Both the position numbers and the translations under genes were made by a program. A stretch of DNA of 37,659 nucleotides, from positions 1 through 37,659 of the forward strand of contig NZ_JAUSBA010000039.1 in assembly GCF_030652235.1 (NCBI RefSeq), in the 5' to 3' direction. Each line of letters begins with the position of its first letter. The first letter of the stretch is position 1. Source of the stretch: Cypionkella sp. (GTDB lineage: Bacteria; Pseudomonadota; Alphaproteobacteria; Rhodobacterales; Rhodobacteraceae). Positions 16,070 through 24,802 of the stretch are shown here, piece after piece. A model generated the notes under the pieces. It did not search any database. It had not been told where the DNA came from and saw only the letters and a program-made list of their open reading frames with translations.

Positions 16070-18496
16070 ATGATCAGATTGCCGATAGAAGATGTGTTGG
16101 GGGACGTGCGGGCTGCGATTGCGGCGCGTGGCATGGTGGTGCTGCAGGCACCGCCGGGGGCGGGCAAGACCACAATGGTGCCGCTGGATTTGTTGGCCTC
16201 GGGGTTGGTCACCGGGCGGATCGTGATGCTGGAGCCGCGGCGGCTGGCGGCGCGGGCGGCGGCGGAGCGGATGGCGGAGAGCTTGGGTGAGGCTGTGGGC
16301 GGGACAGTGGGGTATCGGATTCGCGGTGAGGCGAAGGTCTCAAAAGCGACCCGGATTGAGGTGGTGACAGAGGGGATTTTGACCCGCATGATCCAAAGTG
16401 ATCCCGGGCTTACCGGTGTGGGCGCGCTGATCTTTGACGAGTTTCATGAGCGGAGTTTGAATGCCGATCTGGGGCTGGCTTTGGCTTTGGAAATCCGCGG
16501 CGCACTGCGCGACGATCTGGTGTTGATGGTGATGTCGGCGACGTTGGATGCGGGGCCGGTGGCGGCGCTGATGGGCAATGCGCCGGTGGTGACCTCGATG
16601 GGGCGCGCCTATCCGGTGGAGACGCGGTGGCTGGGGCGCACACCGGATGCATCCATGCGGTTTGAGGCAGGGGTGGCAGGGTTGGTGCGGCAGGCGGTGG
16701 AGGAAACGACGGGCGGGGTGTTGGTGTTTCTGCCGGGTGAGGGGGAAATTCGGCGGGTGGAGGCGATGCTGGCGGGCTTGCCAGGCTGCGAGGTGCGCAC
16801 CCTGTTTGGCGCGATGGAGTTTGCGGCACAACGGGCAGCTTTGGGGCCGGCGGCGGGGCGCAAGGTGGTTTTGGCAACCTCGATTGCCGAAACTTCGCTA
16901 ACGATCCCGGATATTCGCGTGGTGGTCGATGGCGGGCGGGCGCGGCGGGCGCGGTTTGATCCGAATTCGGGCATGTCGCGGTTGGTGACCGAGCGGGTGA
17001 CCAAGGCCGAGGCCGAGCAGCGACGCGGGCGAGCGGGGCGCGTGGCTGCGGGTTTGTGCTATCGCTATTGGACCAAGGGCGAGGAAGGCGGACTGGCGGC
17101 CTATCCCCCGGCAGAGATTGAGGCGGCGGATTTGACCGGGCTGGCGCTGGAGCTGGCGTTATGGGGCGGCGACGTCGGGTTTTTGACCGCGCCGAATGTC
17201 GGGGCGATGGCGGAGGCGCGGGCGCTGTTGGAGGGGTTGGGCGCGCTTATAGGTGGCCGGATCACGCCGCATGGCCGGGTGTTGGCGGCGCTGCCGTTGC
17301 ATCCTCGGCTGGCGCATATGTTGGCGGTCGCGGGCCCGGAGGCTGCGGTTTTGGCGGCGGTGTTGGGCGAGCGAGATGTGCTGAAGGGAGCTCCGCCGGA
17401 TCTGGCTTTGCGGGTGGCGGCGGTGGCAGATGTACGACGGTTTGAGGCGGCGCATCCTTGGCCGGTTTTGCGACCTGTGGTGGAGCGGGTGAAGCTGGAG
17501 GCGCGGCGGTTGGCGCGGGCGGCTGCTGGGCCGGATGCGGGTTATAGTTTGGCGCAGATGGCGGCGCTGGCTTACCCGGATCGGGTCGGGCTGCGCCGGA
17601 AAGGCGATGCGCCGCGTTGGGTGTTGTCGGGCGGCAAGGGTGCGGTGATGGCTTTGGGCGTGCCGCTGGCGGGGGCGCGGCTGATTGTGGCCACTGATGT
17701 GGATGGCGATGCGCGCGAGGCGGGGGTGCGGCAGGCAGTCAGCATTGGGGAGGCAGAGTTGCGGGCTGTGCATGGGGCGCAGATCGGCTGGCGCGAGGTT
17801 TGTTTCTGGTCAAAGCGTGAAGGCCGCGTGATGGCGCGGCGGCAGGAGTGTTTCGGGGTGCTGGTGCTGGCGGATCTGCATTGGGACGCGCCTGCCGAGG
17901 CGGTGGCACGGGCGGCGTTGGAGGGGATGCGGCTGAATGGGTTGCATTTCACGGCCTCGGCGCGGCGGTTGCGGGCGCGGGTGGAGTTGGCGCGGGGCGG
18001 TGGCGATGCGTGGCCGGATTTCAGCGATCAGGGATTGCTGGAGAGCGCGGAGGATTGGTTGCTGCCGCATCTGGGAAGGGTGCGGACAGAGGCAGATTTA
18101 CGCGGGTTTGATTTGAGCGAGGCTTTGAAGGCGCGGCTTTCGTGGGAGCAGGTCGCGGCGTTGGATAGACTGGTGCCGGGGGCATTTGAGACGCCGCTGG
18201 GTCGGAAGGTGCCGATTGATTATGATGGCGACGTGCCGGGGATTGAGGTGCGTTTGCAAGAGATGTTTGGCGTGGTGGTGCATCCGGTGGTGGGTATAAG
18301 CCGGCAGCCGCTGCGGGTGGTTTTGACCTCACCGGGGCAGAAGACGATTCAGGTGACGATGGATCTGCCGGGGTTCTGGAAATCGTCCTATGCGGATGTG
18401 AGAAAGGATATGCGGGGGCAGTATCCGCGGCATCCCTGGCCAGAGGACCCGACGGTTGCGGAACCGACCTTGCGGGCCAAGCCTCGGGGGACGTGA
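16070..18496 (+). CDS. hrpB: ATP-dependent RNA helicase HrpB
   Basis: 808 aa DExH-box helicase, typical length for HrpB. Motif I is APPGAGKTT (residues 27-35), motif II DEFH (123-126) and motif III MSAT (about 155-158). The C-terminal RecA lobe carries ATSIAETSLTIPDIRVVVD (motif V) and EQRRGRAGR (motif VI). The helicase-associated domain follows, and the protein ends with the HrpB C-terminal signature RGQYPRHPWPEDPT. The physiological RNA substrate of HrpB is poorly known. The ATG at 16070 has an AAGG ribosome site 6-7 nt upstream. It is monocistronic and divergent from meaB. Confidence 0.95.
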   Translation: MIRLPIEDVLGDVRAAIAARGMVVLQAPPGAGKTTMVPLDLLASGLVTGRIVMLEPRRLAARAAAERMAESLGEAVGGTVGYRIRGEAKVSKATRIEVVTEGILTRMIQSDPGLTGVGALIFDEFHERSLNADLGLALALEIRGALRDDLVLMVMSATLDAGPVAALMGNAPVVTSMGRAYPVETRWLGRTPDASMRFEAGVAGLVRQAVEETTGGVLVFLPGEGEIRRVEAMLAGLPGCEVRTLFGAMEFAAQRAALGPAAGRKVVLATSIAETSLTIPDIRVVVDGGRARRARFDPNSGMSRLVTERVTKAEAEQRRGRAGRVAAGLCYRYWTKGEEGGLAAYPPAEIEAADLTGLALELALWGGDVGFLTAPNVGAMAEARALLEGLGALIGGRITPHGRVLAALPLHPRLAHMLAVAGPEAAVLAAVLGERDVLKGAPPDLALRVAAVADVRRFEAAHPWPVLRPVVERVKLEARRLARAAAGPDAGYSLAQMAALAYPDRVGLRRKGDAPRWVLSGGKGAVMALGVPLAGARLIVATDVDGDAREAGVRQAVSIGEAELRAVHGAQIGWREVCFWSKREGRVMARRQECFGVLVLADLHWDAPAEAVARAALEGMRLNGLHFTASARRLRARVELARGGGDAWPDFSDQGLLESAEDWLLPHLGRVRTEADLRGFDLSEALKARLSWEQVAALDRLVPGAFETPLGRKVPIDYDGDVPGIEVRLQEMFGVVVHPVVGISRQPLRVVLTSPGQKTIQVTMDLPGFWKSSYADVRKDMRGQYPRHPWPEDPTVAEPTLRAKPRGT

Positions 18497-18897
18497 GGGG
18501 TGGTCCCGCGTTGGGACCGTTTGGATTTATGCGGGATTTCAGGGGGTTGTGTTGGGGCGTTAAGCGGGCGTTCAGGGTTTAAAAGGGAGTGGTGGGGTGA
18601 ACCCTGACGTGGCCGATAACCATGGGTTGACCACGCGGCATCGTTCGCAATGGCGCGGCGTTGCCCGGAAGGGGAAGCTGGTCCTGCCGGGCGACAGGGT
18701 GCCAATGTTCGTGCCGCTTGTGGTAGAGCCCGTGACTGCGCCCAATCCGGTCGCAGCGAAGCCGGATGATCAGAACGACCGCCGCGAAGGGCTCCGCCCA
18801 CTGGTATTCGGCAGCGTCGCGGCGTAAAGCACGAGGAAACACACATTGCGGCACCATCACCCCTACGCAATCCCTCAACCATGCGGCCCTACTCCGA
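18497..18897. other. Gene-poor region between hrpB and the Lrp gene
   Basis: 401 bp. It begins with a terminator-like hairpin (18502-18518). The middle part (about 18597-18880) keeps open frames on both strands, including 76 codons from a GTG at 18597 on the plus strand. None resembles a protein family I know, and none has a ribosome site. It could be a decayed mobile-element fragment; nothing firm supports that. Confidence 0.4.
18502..18518 (+). terminator. Hairpin after hrpB
   Basis: GGTCCC-GCGTT-GGGACC followed by GTTTGG. The T-tract is weak. The same 17-nt hairpin, with a single loop change, recurs at 30736-30752 as the terminator of paaK. Confidence 0.55.
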
Positions 18898-19416
18898 ATG
18901 AAACCGATCGAGCTTGACGCTGCCGATATCCGGATCCTGTGTGCGCTGCAGGACCATGGACAGCTGAGCAAATCGAAGCTGGCGGAAATAGTGGGCCTGT
19001 CGGCCACGCCATGCTGGGCACGGGTGACACGATTGAAGAGGGCCGGGCTGATCCGGGGCTATCATGCTGACATCGCGCTTTCTCAAATTGTCGCAGGCCT
19101 GGCCAAAGTGGTGGTGACGGTGTCCCTGACGAGCCATCGGAAATCTGATTTCGAACGGTTCGAGACCCACATTCTCAACACCCCCGAGGTGACAGACTGC
19201 GTCTCGACGGGGGGCGGGATGGATTATGTGATGACGGTGGTCACCACCAGCTTGCCGGTCTTCCAGACTTTGATGGAGGCGATGCTGGACGCCGAATTGG
19301 GGATCGACCGTTACATGACCTATATTGTCACGCGCCAGATCAAATCGGCCCGCCCCGACCTTGCCCGCCTGGTCGCCGCGCAGTCGCCAAAGCCCCAGTC
19401 GGAAGCAAAAGACTGA
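18898..19416 (+). CDS. Lrp/AsnC-family transcriptional regulator
   Basis: 172 aa. An N-terminal winged helix-turn-helix (DAADIRILCALQDHGQLSKS, then LAEIVGLSATPCWARVTRLK, residues about 6-50) is followed by a RAM/ligand-binding domain (about 65-155). The latter contains the usual GGGMDYVMTV and IDRYMTYIV segments. Lrp-type proteins act as dimers or octamers that sense amino acids or related small molecules. The fold details (CWARV, IGIDRY-type end) recall the ectoine-catabolism regulator DoeX; this is a memory-based comparison, not a search. The start is ATG 18898, because the upstream open frame is not conserved-looking. It lies 147 bp before the GcvT-like gene on the same strand and is a natural candidate to regulate it. 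Confidence 0.9.
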   Translation: MKPIELDAADIRILCALQDHGQLSKSKLAEIVGLSATPCWARVTRLKRAGLIRGYHADIALSQIVAGLAKVVVTVSLTSHRKSDFERFETHILNTPEVTDCVSTGGGMDYVMTVVTTSLPVFQTLMEAMLDAELGIDRYMTYIVTRQIKSARPDLARLVAAQSPKPQSEAKD

Positions 19417-19563
19417 ACGGTCTGTCCTTTTGGAATCTTTGGTCTGATCGGTCCGGTTTGGCACCATCTTTGGCCCGCTGATCCGGCGCCCCGTGCCTAA
19501 AGTCCTTGCCAGGAAGAACCGTCGCGCGGTCGCAGGACAGACCCGCCAGCAAGGGCAAGCAAG

Positions 19564-20718
19564 ATGACAACGGCACAAAACTTTGGCTTTGGCACGCAGA
19601 TCCGCAAATCTCCCTATTTCGATGCCACGGTGCGCTGGGGGGCGACCGGGTTTTCGGTTTACAACCACATGTATATTCCGCGTGATTTCGGGAACCCGGA
19701 ACAGAATTTCTGGAACCTGATCAATGATGCGATCCTGTGTGATGTGGCGGTAGAGCGTCAGGTCGAGATCACTGGGCCGGATGCGGCGCGCTTTGTGCAG
19801 ATGCTAACCCCCCGCGATCTGTCCAAGCTGGCAGTCGGGCAATGCAAATATGTGCTGATCACCAATGCCGAAGGCTGCATTCTGAACGACCCCATATTGC
19901 TGCGGCTGCAGGAGAACCATTTCTGGCTGTCACTGGCCGACAGCGATATTCTGCTGTGGGCGCAGGGGGTTGCGGTGCATTCCGGCCTTGATGTCACTAT
20001 CCGCGAACCCGATGTGTCGCCCCTGCAACTGCAAGGCCCGAAGTCGGGCGAGGTGATGCGGGCGCTGTTTGGCGACAGTATCATGGATCTGAAATACTAC
20101 TGGCTGCGCCGGGTCGAACTGGACGGCATCCCGCTGATCGTGTCGCGCACCGGCTGGTCCAGCGAACTGGGCTATGAGCTTTATCTGCAAGATTCCGCCC
20201 ATGGCGATGCGCTGTGGGAAAAGATCATGGCCGTGGGCCAGCCTTTCGGGCTGAAGCCGGGCCACACCTCGTCGATCCGGCGGATCGAAGGCGGGATGCT
20301 GTCGTATCACGCCGATGCCGATATCAAAACCAACCCCTATGAGCTGGGTCTTGACCGGCTGGTCAATCTGGACAGCGGTGCTGATTTCATCGGCAAGGCC
20401 GCGCTGCAGCGGATCAAGGACACCGGCGTCAGCCGCGCTCAGGTGGGGCTGGTGATCGACGGCGCGCCGCTTGCCGGGCCGAATACCACCTTTTGGGCGA
20501 TCACCAAAGATGGGGCGGCTGTTGGCAGGGTCACCTCTGCCATCCACTCGCCCCGGCTGAAACAAAACATCGCGCTGGCGATGGTGGCCGTGGATCATGT
20601 TGCGATCGGCACCAAGGTTGAGGTGGCCACCGGGCACGGCACACTGGGCGCCACCGTGGTAGAGCGTCCCTTCTACGACCCGAAAAAGACGCTGGCCGCG
20701 TCCCCAGCGCCGGTTTGA
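19564..20718 (+). CDS. GcvT/DmdA-fold tetrahydrofolate-dependent methyl- or aminomethyltransferase
   Basis: 384 aa. The N-terminal folate-binding domain includes GFSVYNHMYIPRDFG, CDVAVERQVEITGPDAARF and MLTPRDLSKL. The middle has WLSLADSDILLWAQG, VSPLQLQGPKSGEVMRALFG and RTGWSSELGYELYL. It ends in a GcvT C-terminal barrel (VGRVTSAIHSPRL). The order and spacing match the DmdA / aminomethyltransferase superfamily, which moves one-carbon groups from a methylated or aminated substrate to tetrahydrofolate. It lacks enough of the sequence I recall for true DMSP demethylase (DmdA) to use that name. The substrate could be another small methylated osmolyte or amine. The ATG at 19564 follows AGGGCAAGCAAG. 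The upstream Lrp gene suggests substrate-dependent control. No other glycine-cleavage genes are adjacent. Confidence 0.85.
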   Translation: MTTAQNFGFGTQIRKSPYFDATVRWGATGFSVYNHMYIPRDFGNPEQNFWNLINDAILCDVAVERQVEITGPDAARFVQMLTPRDLSKLAVGQCKYVLITNAEGCILNDPILLRLQENHFWLSLADSDILLWAQGVAVHSGLDVTIREPDVSPLQLQGPKSGEVMRALFGDSIMDLKYYWLRRVELDGIPLIVSRTGWSSELGYELYLQDSAHGDALWEKIMAVGQPFGLKPGHTSSIRRIEGGMLSYHADADIKTNPYELGLDRLVNLDSGADFIGKAALQRIKDTGVSRAQVGLVIDGAPLAGPNTTFWAITKDGAAVGRVTSAIHSPRLKQNIALAMVAVDHVAIGTKVEVATGHGTLGATVVERPFYDPKKTLAASPAPV

Positions 20719-21332
20719 ACAGGAACCAGTTGCCGCCCGCGCCGTTCGCGTAAGGCTCGTCTGCTTTGTCCAAAAGTCTAGGAAATACGCCGCTTTGTGT
20801 TCGCGGGACAGATAGTACAGGGGCGCGGCGGCGCGGCAGGCCGGGGGGCGCGGGTGCCGGGCAGGCCGGGCTTGGGCTACGCCCGGCACCGGGGGCTTGG
20901 GCGGCGTCCACGTCCAGACGCAGCCCACGCCCAAGCCGCCACGTCCAAGCGCCCGCCCAGCGCGGCCCACCCGGTCCGGGCCTGCGCTGCCGGGTATTCC
21001 CGAAGCCACGCCCGCTATTCCCGGCACCGGCCGCGCCTTGATCTGCATCACAAAAGCGTTACCGCATGATCCGCGCCAGACGGGCCGCGAACTACGCCCA
21101 GCGCCGCCGCATTAGGGCCAGCTTAGGGTTTAAAATGAGTAAATCCCATATAATTCAATGATATTAATCATATTTGGCGGATGCGGCATCCGCCGAAGCA
21201 CGCCCGGCGCTTGAACAATCTGACGGCAAAGCACCCGGCGCGCGTGCCCAACCCGAACCCGACGACCATCAACAAGCAAGACCGTCGTTATGAACGAGGA
21301 ACGAATGGGGGGCTGGTCAGAAGCGACGCGCT
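20719..21332. other. 614-bp gene-free region
   Basis: No credible gene. The left half is very G+C-rich, with a 9-bp inverted repeat GCTTGGGCG/CGCCCAAGC (20895-20903 and 20928-20936). The block 21127-21175 is by contrast A+T-rich (ATGATATTAATCAT). It abuts a palindrome GGCGGATGC-G-GCATCCGCC (21176-21194). The junction of two such different compositions suggests a recombination scar or a small regulatory region. No T-tract terminator was found for the GcvT-like gene or the cyclodeaminase gene. Confidence 0.5.
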
Positions 21333-22250
21333 TTACCGGGCCCGCCACATCGCCAGTATGTAGGCCGAGGTCATCAGATCCAGATGCGCGCCACCGCCGT
21401 TTTTGGCGACCGTGATCTCTTCATCAGAGGTCCGCCGATAGGCTCCCTGCGCCATGTCATAGAAATCCGCCTTGATATCGGCTTCCGTGATCACGCCGCG
21501 CGCAATTGGGTCTTTCAACTCGCCAATGTGATGCACCGTGGTGGCGCGGCTGTCGACGAACAGCGATGCCCGCCGCATCACCTCGTCATCGGCCTCGCGC
21601 ATCGCGGGCGTATAGGCCCCGATCAGGTCGATATGTTGACCCGGTTGCAGCCATGCGCCCTTCAACAGCGGCTCGCGGCTCATCGTCGCGGTGCAGATGA
21701 CATCCGCCCCGCGCACCGCGGCCTCCAGATCCGTCACCGCCGTCACCCGTGGGTCTGCAGCAGCCATCGCCGCAGCCCCGGCAGGTGAGCGGTTCCAAAT
21801 GCTGAATTTGGCATCCGGGAACAGCGCCGCATAGGCCTGAACCATCGAGCGCGCCACCGTCCCCGCGCCCACCAGCAAGATATTCCGGCTGTCTTTGCGC
21901 GCCAGTTTGCTGGCCGAAAGCAGGCTGTCGCCAGCGGTTTTCCATTTGGTCACCAGATGGAAATCCACCAAAGCCTCCAGCACACCGGTCTGATCGTTGA
22001 ACAGATTGACCGCGCCGTGGATGCTGGGCAACCCGCGCGCGGCATTGCCCGGAACCACCGTGGCCACCTTGACCAAGCTGCCTAAGCCATCAATCCACGC
22101 TGCGCGGTCCAGCAAGGTATCGGCGCCGCGATACAAAAACAGATCGTTGATCTCGGCGCGCGGCAGCCGATGCCCAGCCTCAAACGCCTCACACAGCCCG
22201 TGCCACGACAGCAGCGCTTCGGCCTCCGGCCCGACGATTTCAATGCTCAT
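21333..22250 (-). CDS. Ornithine cyclodeaminase / mu-crystallin family protein
   Basis: 305 aa NAD(P)-binding enzyme of the OCD/mu-crystallin family. Some members convert ornithine to proline; others reduce cyclic imines or oxidise amino acids. The dinucleotide-binding motif is NILLVGAGTVARSMVQAY (about residues 122-139). DVICTATMSREPLL and HIDLIGAYTPAMREADDEV are the family's usual segments. The activity on ornithine itself cannot be told from sequence. Its ATG overlaps the stop of the HAD gene (ATGA, 22247-22250), so translation is coupled. It is the last gene of the long minus-strand run. Confidence 0.85.
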   Translation of the reverse strand: MSIEIVGPEAEALLSWHGLCEAFEAGHRLPRAEINDLFLYRGADTLLDRAAWIDGLGSLVKVATVVPGNAARGLPSIHGAVNLFNDQTGVLEALVDFHLVTKWKTAGDSLLSASKLARKDSRNILLVGAGTVARSMVQAYAALFPDAKFSIWNRSPAGAAAMAAADPRVTAVTDLEAAVRGADVICTATMSREPLLKGAWLQPGQHIDLIGAYTPAMREADDEVMRRASLFVDSRATTVHHIGELKDPIARGVITEADIKADFYDMAQGAYRRTSDEEITVAKNGGGAHLDLMTSAYILAMWRAR

Positions 22251-22873
22251 AACCCTGCCTCTTGCTTATTTAACAGACCCTCGGCGACCAAGCGTTGCGC
22301 CCAGCCCTGCCAGCTTTCAAACTGATGCGTGCGCCAGCCCCTGCGGGCCGCCGCCGTGATATTCTCGGCCTTATCGTCGGTGAACAACAGCCGGTCGGGT
22401 GCGATGCCGCAATCGTTCTCAACCATCTGATAAATCAACGGATCAGGCTTGATCACCCCCATCACGCCCGAGACATATCTGCGATCGAAATCAGCCAAGA
22501 AATCCAGCTTCGGCAGGGCTTCCTCAAACGAATACCGTCCGAAGTTGGTCAACGCGAACACCGGAACCCCTTTGGCCCGCAACGCCCGCTGTAAGGCAAT
22601 GCTGCCCTCAATCCGGGGGCTCGCCAGCTCGATCCAGCGGTCATACCACAGCCGGATTTCCGCGCCCCATTCCGGGTGCTGCGCGGCCCAATCATAGATC
22701 GTCTCGCGAAACAACGCGCCCTCGTCCACCCGATCATTCATGCCGTGCAGATCAACCGCGTCAAACAAAGCCCGTCTGCGCGTCTCGCCAATCACCCGGT
22801 CGTAGAACGCCTCTGGCTGCCAGCGCGTCAGCACATTGCCAATGTCAAATATCACCGCTAGGGGCTGCAACAT
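22247..22873 (-). CDS. HAD-superfamily hydrolase (YihX-like)
   Basis: 208 aa. Motif I is VIFDIGNVLTRW, with nucleophile Asp and Gly rather than Asp two residues on, as in the YihX sugar-phosphatase group. Motif II is FALTNFG, motif III the Lys in VIKPDP, and motif IV LLFTDDKAENI. A helical cap lies between motifs I and II. Probably a phosphatase on a small phosphorylated metabolite; the substrate is unknown. The start overlaps the end of the transporter gene by 29 nt, and the stop overlaps the cyclodeaminase start. Confidence 0.87.
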   Translation of the reverse strand: MLQPLAVIFDIGNVLTRWQPEAFYDRVIGETRRRALFDAVDLHGMNDRVDEGALFRETIYDWAAQHPEWGAEIRLWYDRWIELASPRIEGSIALQRALRAKGVPVFALTNFGRYSFEEALPKLDFLADFDRRYVSGVMGVIKPDPLIYQMVENDCGIAPDRLLFTDDKAENITAAARRGWRTHQFESWQGWAQRLVAEGLLNKQEAGL

Positions 22874-23810
22874 CCAAATCCTTCTTCTTGCGCACCGTCT
22901 CGCGCCACAGGGTATAAAGCCCAGCGCCGCAGATCAACGCAATCCCCGCCCAAGCGGTATGGTCCGGGAAGGTGCCAAACACCACAGCCCCCCAGAAAAT
23001 TGCCATCGGCATGCCGATGTATTCAAACGGCGCAATCAGTGCTGCCTCTGTGGTGCGATAGGCCTGCGACATCATCAAGCCGCCGACGCCCACCGCCACC
23101 CCGGTCGCGATAAACGCCCACCAATCGCCCACAGGCGGCGTATGCCAAGGCCGGAACAAAAACTCCCATGTGCTGCCCGGCGCTTGTCCGAGATGCCCAT
23201 CGCCCGCCACCAGCCCAAAGCACAGGCTGACCACAATGAAGCCCACCTGCACGAAGAAATTCAACGTCATAGCACTTTCGGTCAACCGCATCCGCCGCGT
23301 CATCATATGGCTAGAGGCATAGCAAAACGCCGAAATCAGCACCAAAATTGCCGCCGGCTGAATAACCCCAGCCCCCGGCCTAGTCATCACCACCACACCA
23401 AGCATGCCCACGCCGACCGCCGCCCAGCGCCTTGGCCCAACCTGTTCGCGCAAGATCACCGCCGACATCAGCGTCACGAACAACGGTGCCACGAATGACG
23501 TCGCCACCGCATCCGCCAGCGGCATCAGCGACAGCCCAACGAAATAGGTGATGTTCGAACACATCACGATGCACACCCGGAACAAATGATCCAGCGGCCG
23601 CTTGGTCAGCAACTGCCGAAACCCCGAGCGCGAGGCCCAAATCACCGCCAGCACAATCGCCATACCAACAAATGCCCGCAGCAAAATCACCTGATGCAGC
23701 GCATAAGTTGCCGACAAAGCCTTGATCGCAAGGTCATTGACCGAAAGCACCACCGCGCCGCCCAATGCAAACAGAATACCAGTGGCTGGGTTTTTGGAAT
23801 TGTCTGACAT
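22845..23810 (-). CDS. EamA/DMT-family inner-membrane transporter
   Basis: About 321 aa with ten hydrophobic segments in two EamA repeats (repeat 1 about residues 10-140, repeat 2 about 155-300). This is the drug/metabolite transporter layout of small-molecule exporters. Segments such as MPLADAVATSFVAPLFVTLM and ALIAPFEYIGMPMAIFWG are typical ends of the two repeats. The start is ATG 23810; a GTG four codons upstream (23822) is an alternative. Co-expression with a HAD phosphatase and a cyclodeaminase-like enzyme suggests export of an amino acid or related product, which is inference only. Confidence 0.88.
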   Translation of the reverse strand: MSDNSKNPATGILFALGGAVVLSVNDLAIKALSATYALHQVILLRAFVGMAIVLAVIWASRSGFRQLLTKRPLDHLFRVCIVMCSNITYFVGLSLMPLADAVATSFVAPLFVTLMSAVILREQVGPRRWAAVGVGMLGVVVMTRPGAGVIQPAAILVLISAFCYASSHMMTRRMRLTESAMTLNFFVQVGFIVVSLCFGLVAGDGHLGQAPGSTWEFLFRPWHTPPVGDWWAFIATGVAVGVGGLMMSQAYRTTEAALIAPFEYIGMPMAIFWGAVVFGTFPDHTAWAGIALICGAGLYTLWRETVRKKKDLDVAAPSGDI

Positions 23811-23858
23811 AAGCCAAATCACCGCGTCCGGTGCTGCAAATCTAGCCCAGAGGCGACA

Positions 23859-24326
23859 TCACAGCTTCGCTTGCCGCACAACCCGCTCTAAAACTTCCAG
23901 AAACCGCGACCGATCTGCCTTTGAGAATGGCCGTCCGCCACCTTGGCGAAACGGATCCGCGCTGCGCAAATCCTGCATCAGATCCCGGGTCGCCAGCACA
24001 TTGCCGATATTGGCCCCGTTCAATTCTTCGCCATTGTGCTTGACCACCTTGGCCCCGGCGGCCACGCATTTCGCCGCCAACGGAATATCCCCGGTCACCA
24101 CCACATCGCCCGGCCCGCAGGCCTCGGCGATCCACTTATCTGCCTCATCCGGCCCCGCCGCCACAAACACGCTTTCCACCAGCGGGTTCGCCGAAGGCCT
24201 GATGCCGCCATTTGACACCAGTATCATCCGCATGCCATGCCGCGTCGCCACCCGCTCCGCCTCGGCCTTCACCGGGCAGGCATCGGCGTCGATAAAAATA
24301 CGGCCACCACCATTCAAGTCACTCAT
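23859..24326 (-). CDS. DUF188 / UPF0178 protein (YaiI/YqxD family)
   Basis: 155 aa. The family signature [11 protein letters not shown] is at residues 8-18, then [27 protein letters not shown] and [14 protein letters not shown]. The fold is PIN-like with conserved acidic residues, suggesting a nuclease. No function is firmly known. The start is ATG 24326, whose bases overlap the stop of the CAP gene (ATGA), so the two are translationally coupled. The open frame further upstream is a shadow of the CAP gene. Confidence 0.88.
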   Translation of the reverse strand: MSDLNGGGRIFIDADACPVKAEAERVATRHGMRMILVSNGGIRPSANPLVESVFVAAGPDEADKWIAEACGPGDVVVTGDIPLAAKCVAAGAKVVKHNGEELNGANIGNVLATRDLMQDLRSADPFRQGGGRPFSKADRSRFLEVLERVVRQAKL

Positions 24327-24802
24327 GGGCGCGCAAAAACCTCGACCCAGTAGTATTTCATCGCGTATTTTTGCCCCTTCAGCGGCGCATCGTCGGGCTG
24401 ATACACCACCGCGATCCCGGTTTCGCTTAAAGCACAATCGAGGATATTCTTGCGATGCCCCGCACTGTCCATCCAGTCCTGCATGATCCCCACAGCCGCG
24501 CTTTGCCCCGCGCCGATATTCTCGGCGACCTTGCTAAACCGGTAACCCTGCGCCTTGATCCGACTGGAAAACTTCGCGCCATTCTTGCTGGCATGGCCGA
24601 AAAAATTCTGCTCTGCCATAGCCTTGGCGTGGCCCTTCGCCGCAGCCACCAGCTTGGCATTGACCGTCAGCGCAGAACAGCCCGCCCCAGCACGCGCCTT
24701 GTTCACCGCTGCCAAGACCTGATCTTCCGCAGCACCCGCCCAAACTGGCTGCGTCAACACAGCCAGTAAAACCGCCGCTTTCAACATTCCAAGTTTAAGC
24801 AT
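24323..24802 (-). CDS. Exported CAP-domain (SCP/PR1-like) protein
   Basis: 159 aa. A signal peptide ends around residue 22 ([15 protein letters not shown]). A single CAP domain follows: [17 protein letters not shown], a [15 protein letters not shown] segment, VAENIGAG, and the signature [13 protein letters not shown]. The two His and nearby Glu of the CAP cavity are present. Two cysteines (GCSAL and LDCAL) could pair. Bacterial CAP proteins are periplasmic or secreted, and their role is mostly unknown. The ATG at 24802 overlaps the end of fghA by 8 nt; an in-frame ATG at 24787 is also possible. It sits between a formaldehyde-detoxification gene and DUF188, an unusual neighbourhood. Confidence 0.87.
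   Translation of the reverse strand: MLKLGMLKAAVLLAVLTQPVWAGAAEDQVLAAVNKARAGAGCSALTVNAKLVAAAKGHAKAMAEQNFFGHASKNGAKFSSRIKAQGYRFSKVAENIGAGQSAAVGIMQDWMDSAGHRKNILDCALSETGIAVVYQPDDAPLKGQKYAMKYYWVEVFARP

Noticed and set aside
18597-18827. 76-codon open frame (GTG start) and two longer minus-strand frames in the same place
   Set aside because: No ribosome site, no recognised motifs, and all frames are open because of high GC. Kept only as a note in the intergenic entry.
19417-19563. A riboswitch (glycine, SAM or folate type) in the leader of the GcvT-like gene
   Set aside because: No consensus core of these classes could be recognised; a covariance search would be needed to claim one.
19564-20718. 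Naming the GcvT-like gene dmdA (DMSP demethylase)
   Set aside because: The fold fits, but many sequence details differ from the DmdA sequences I remember, and no other DMSP gene is present in the window.
20797-21069. 90-codon Arg/Gly/Pro-rich frame
   Set aside because: Composition is that of random GC-rich sequence; no start signal or family resemblance.
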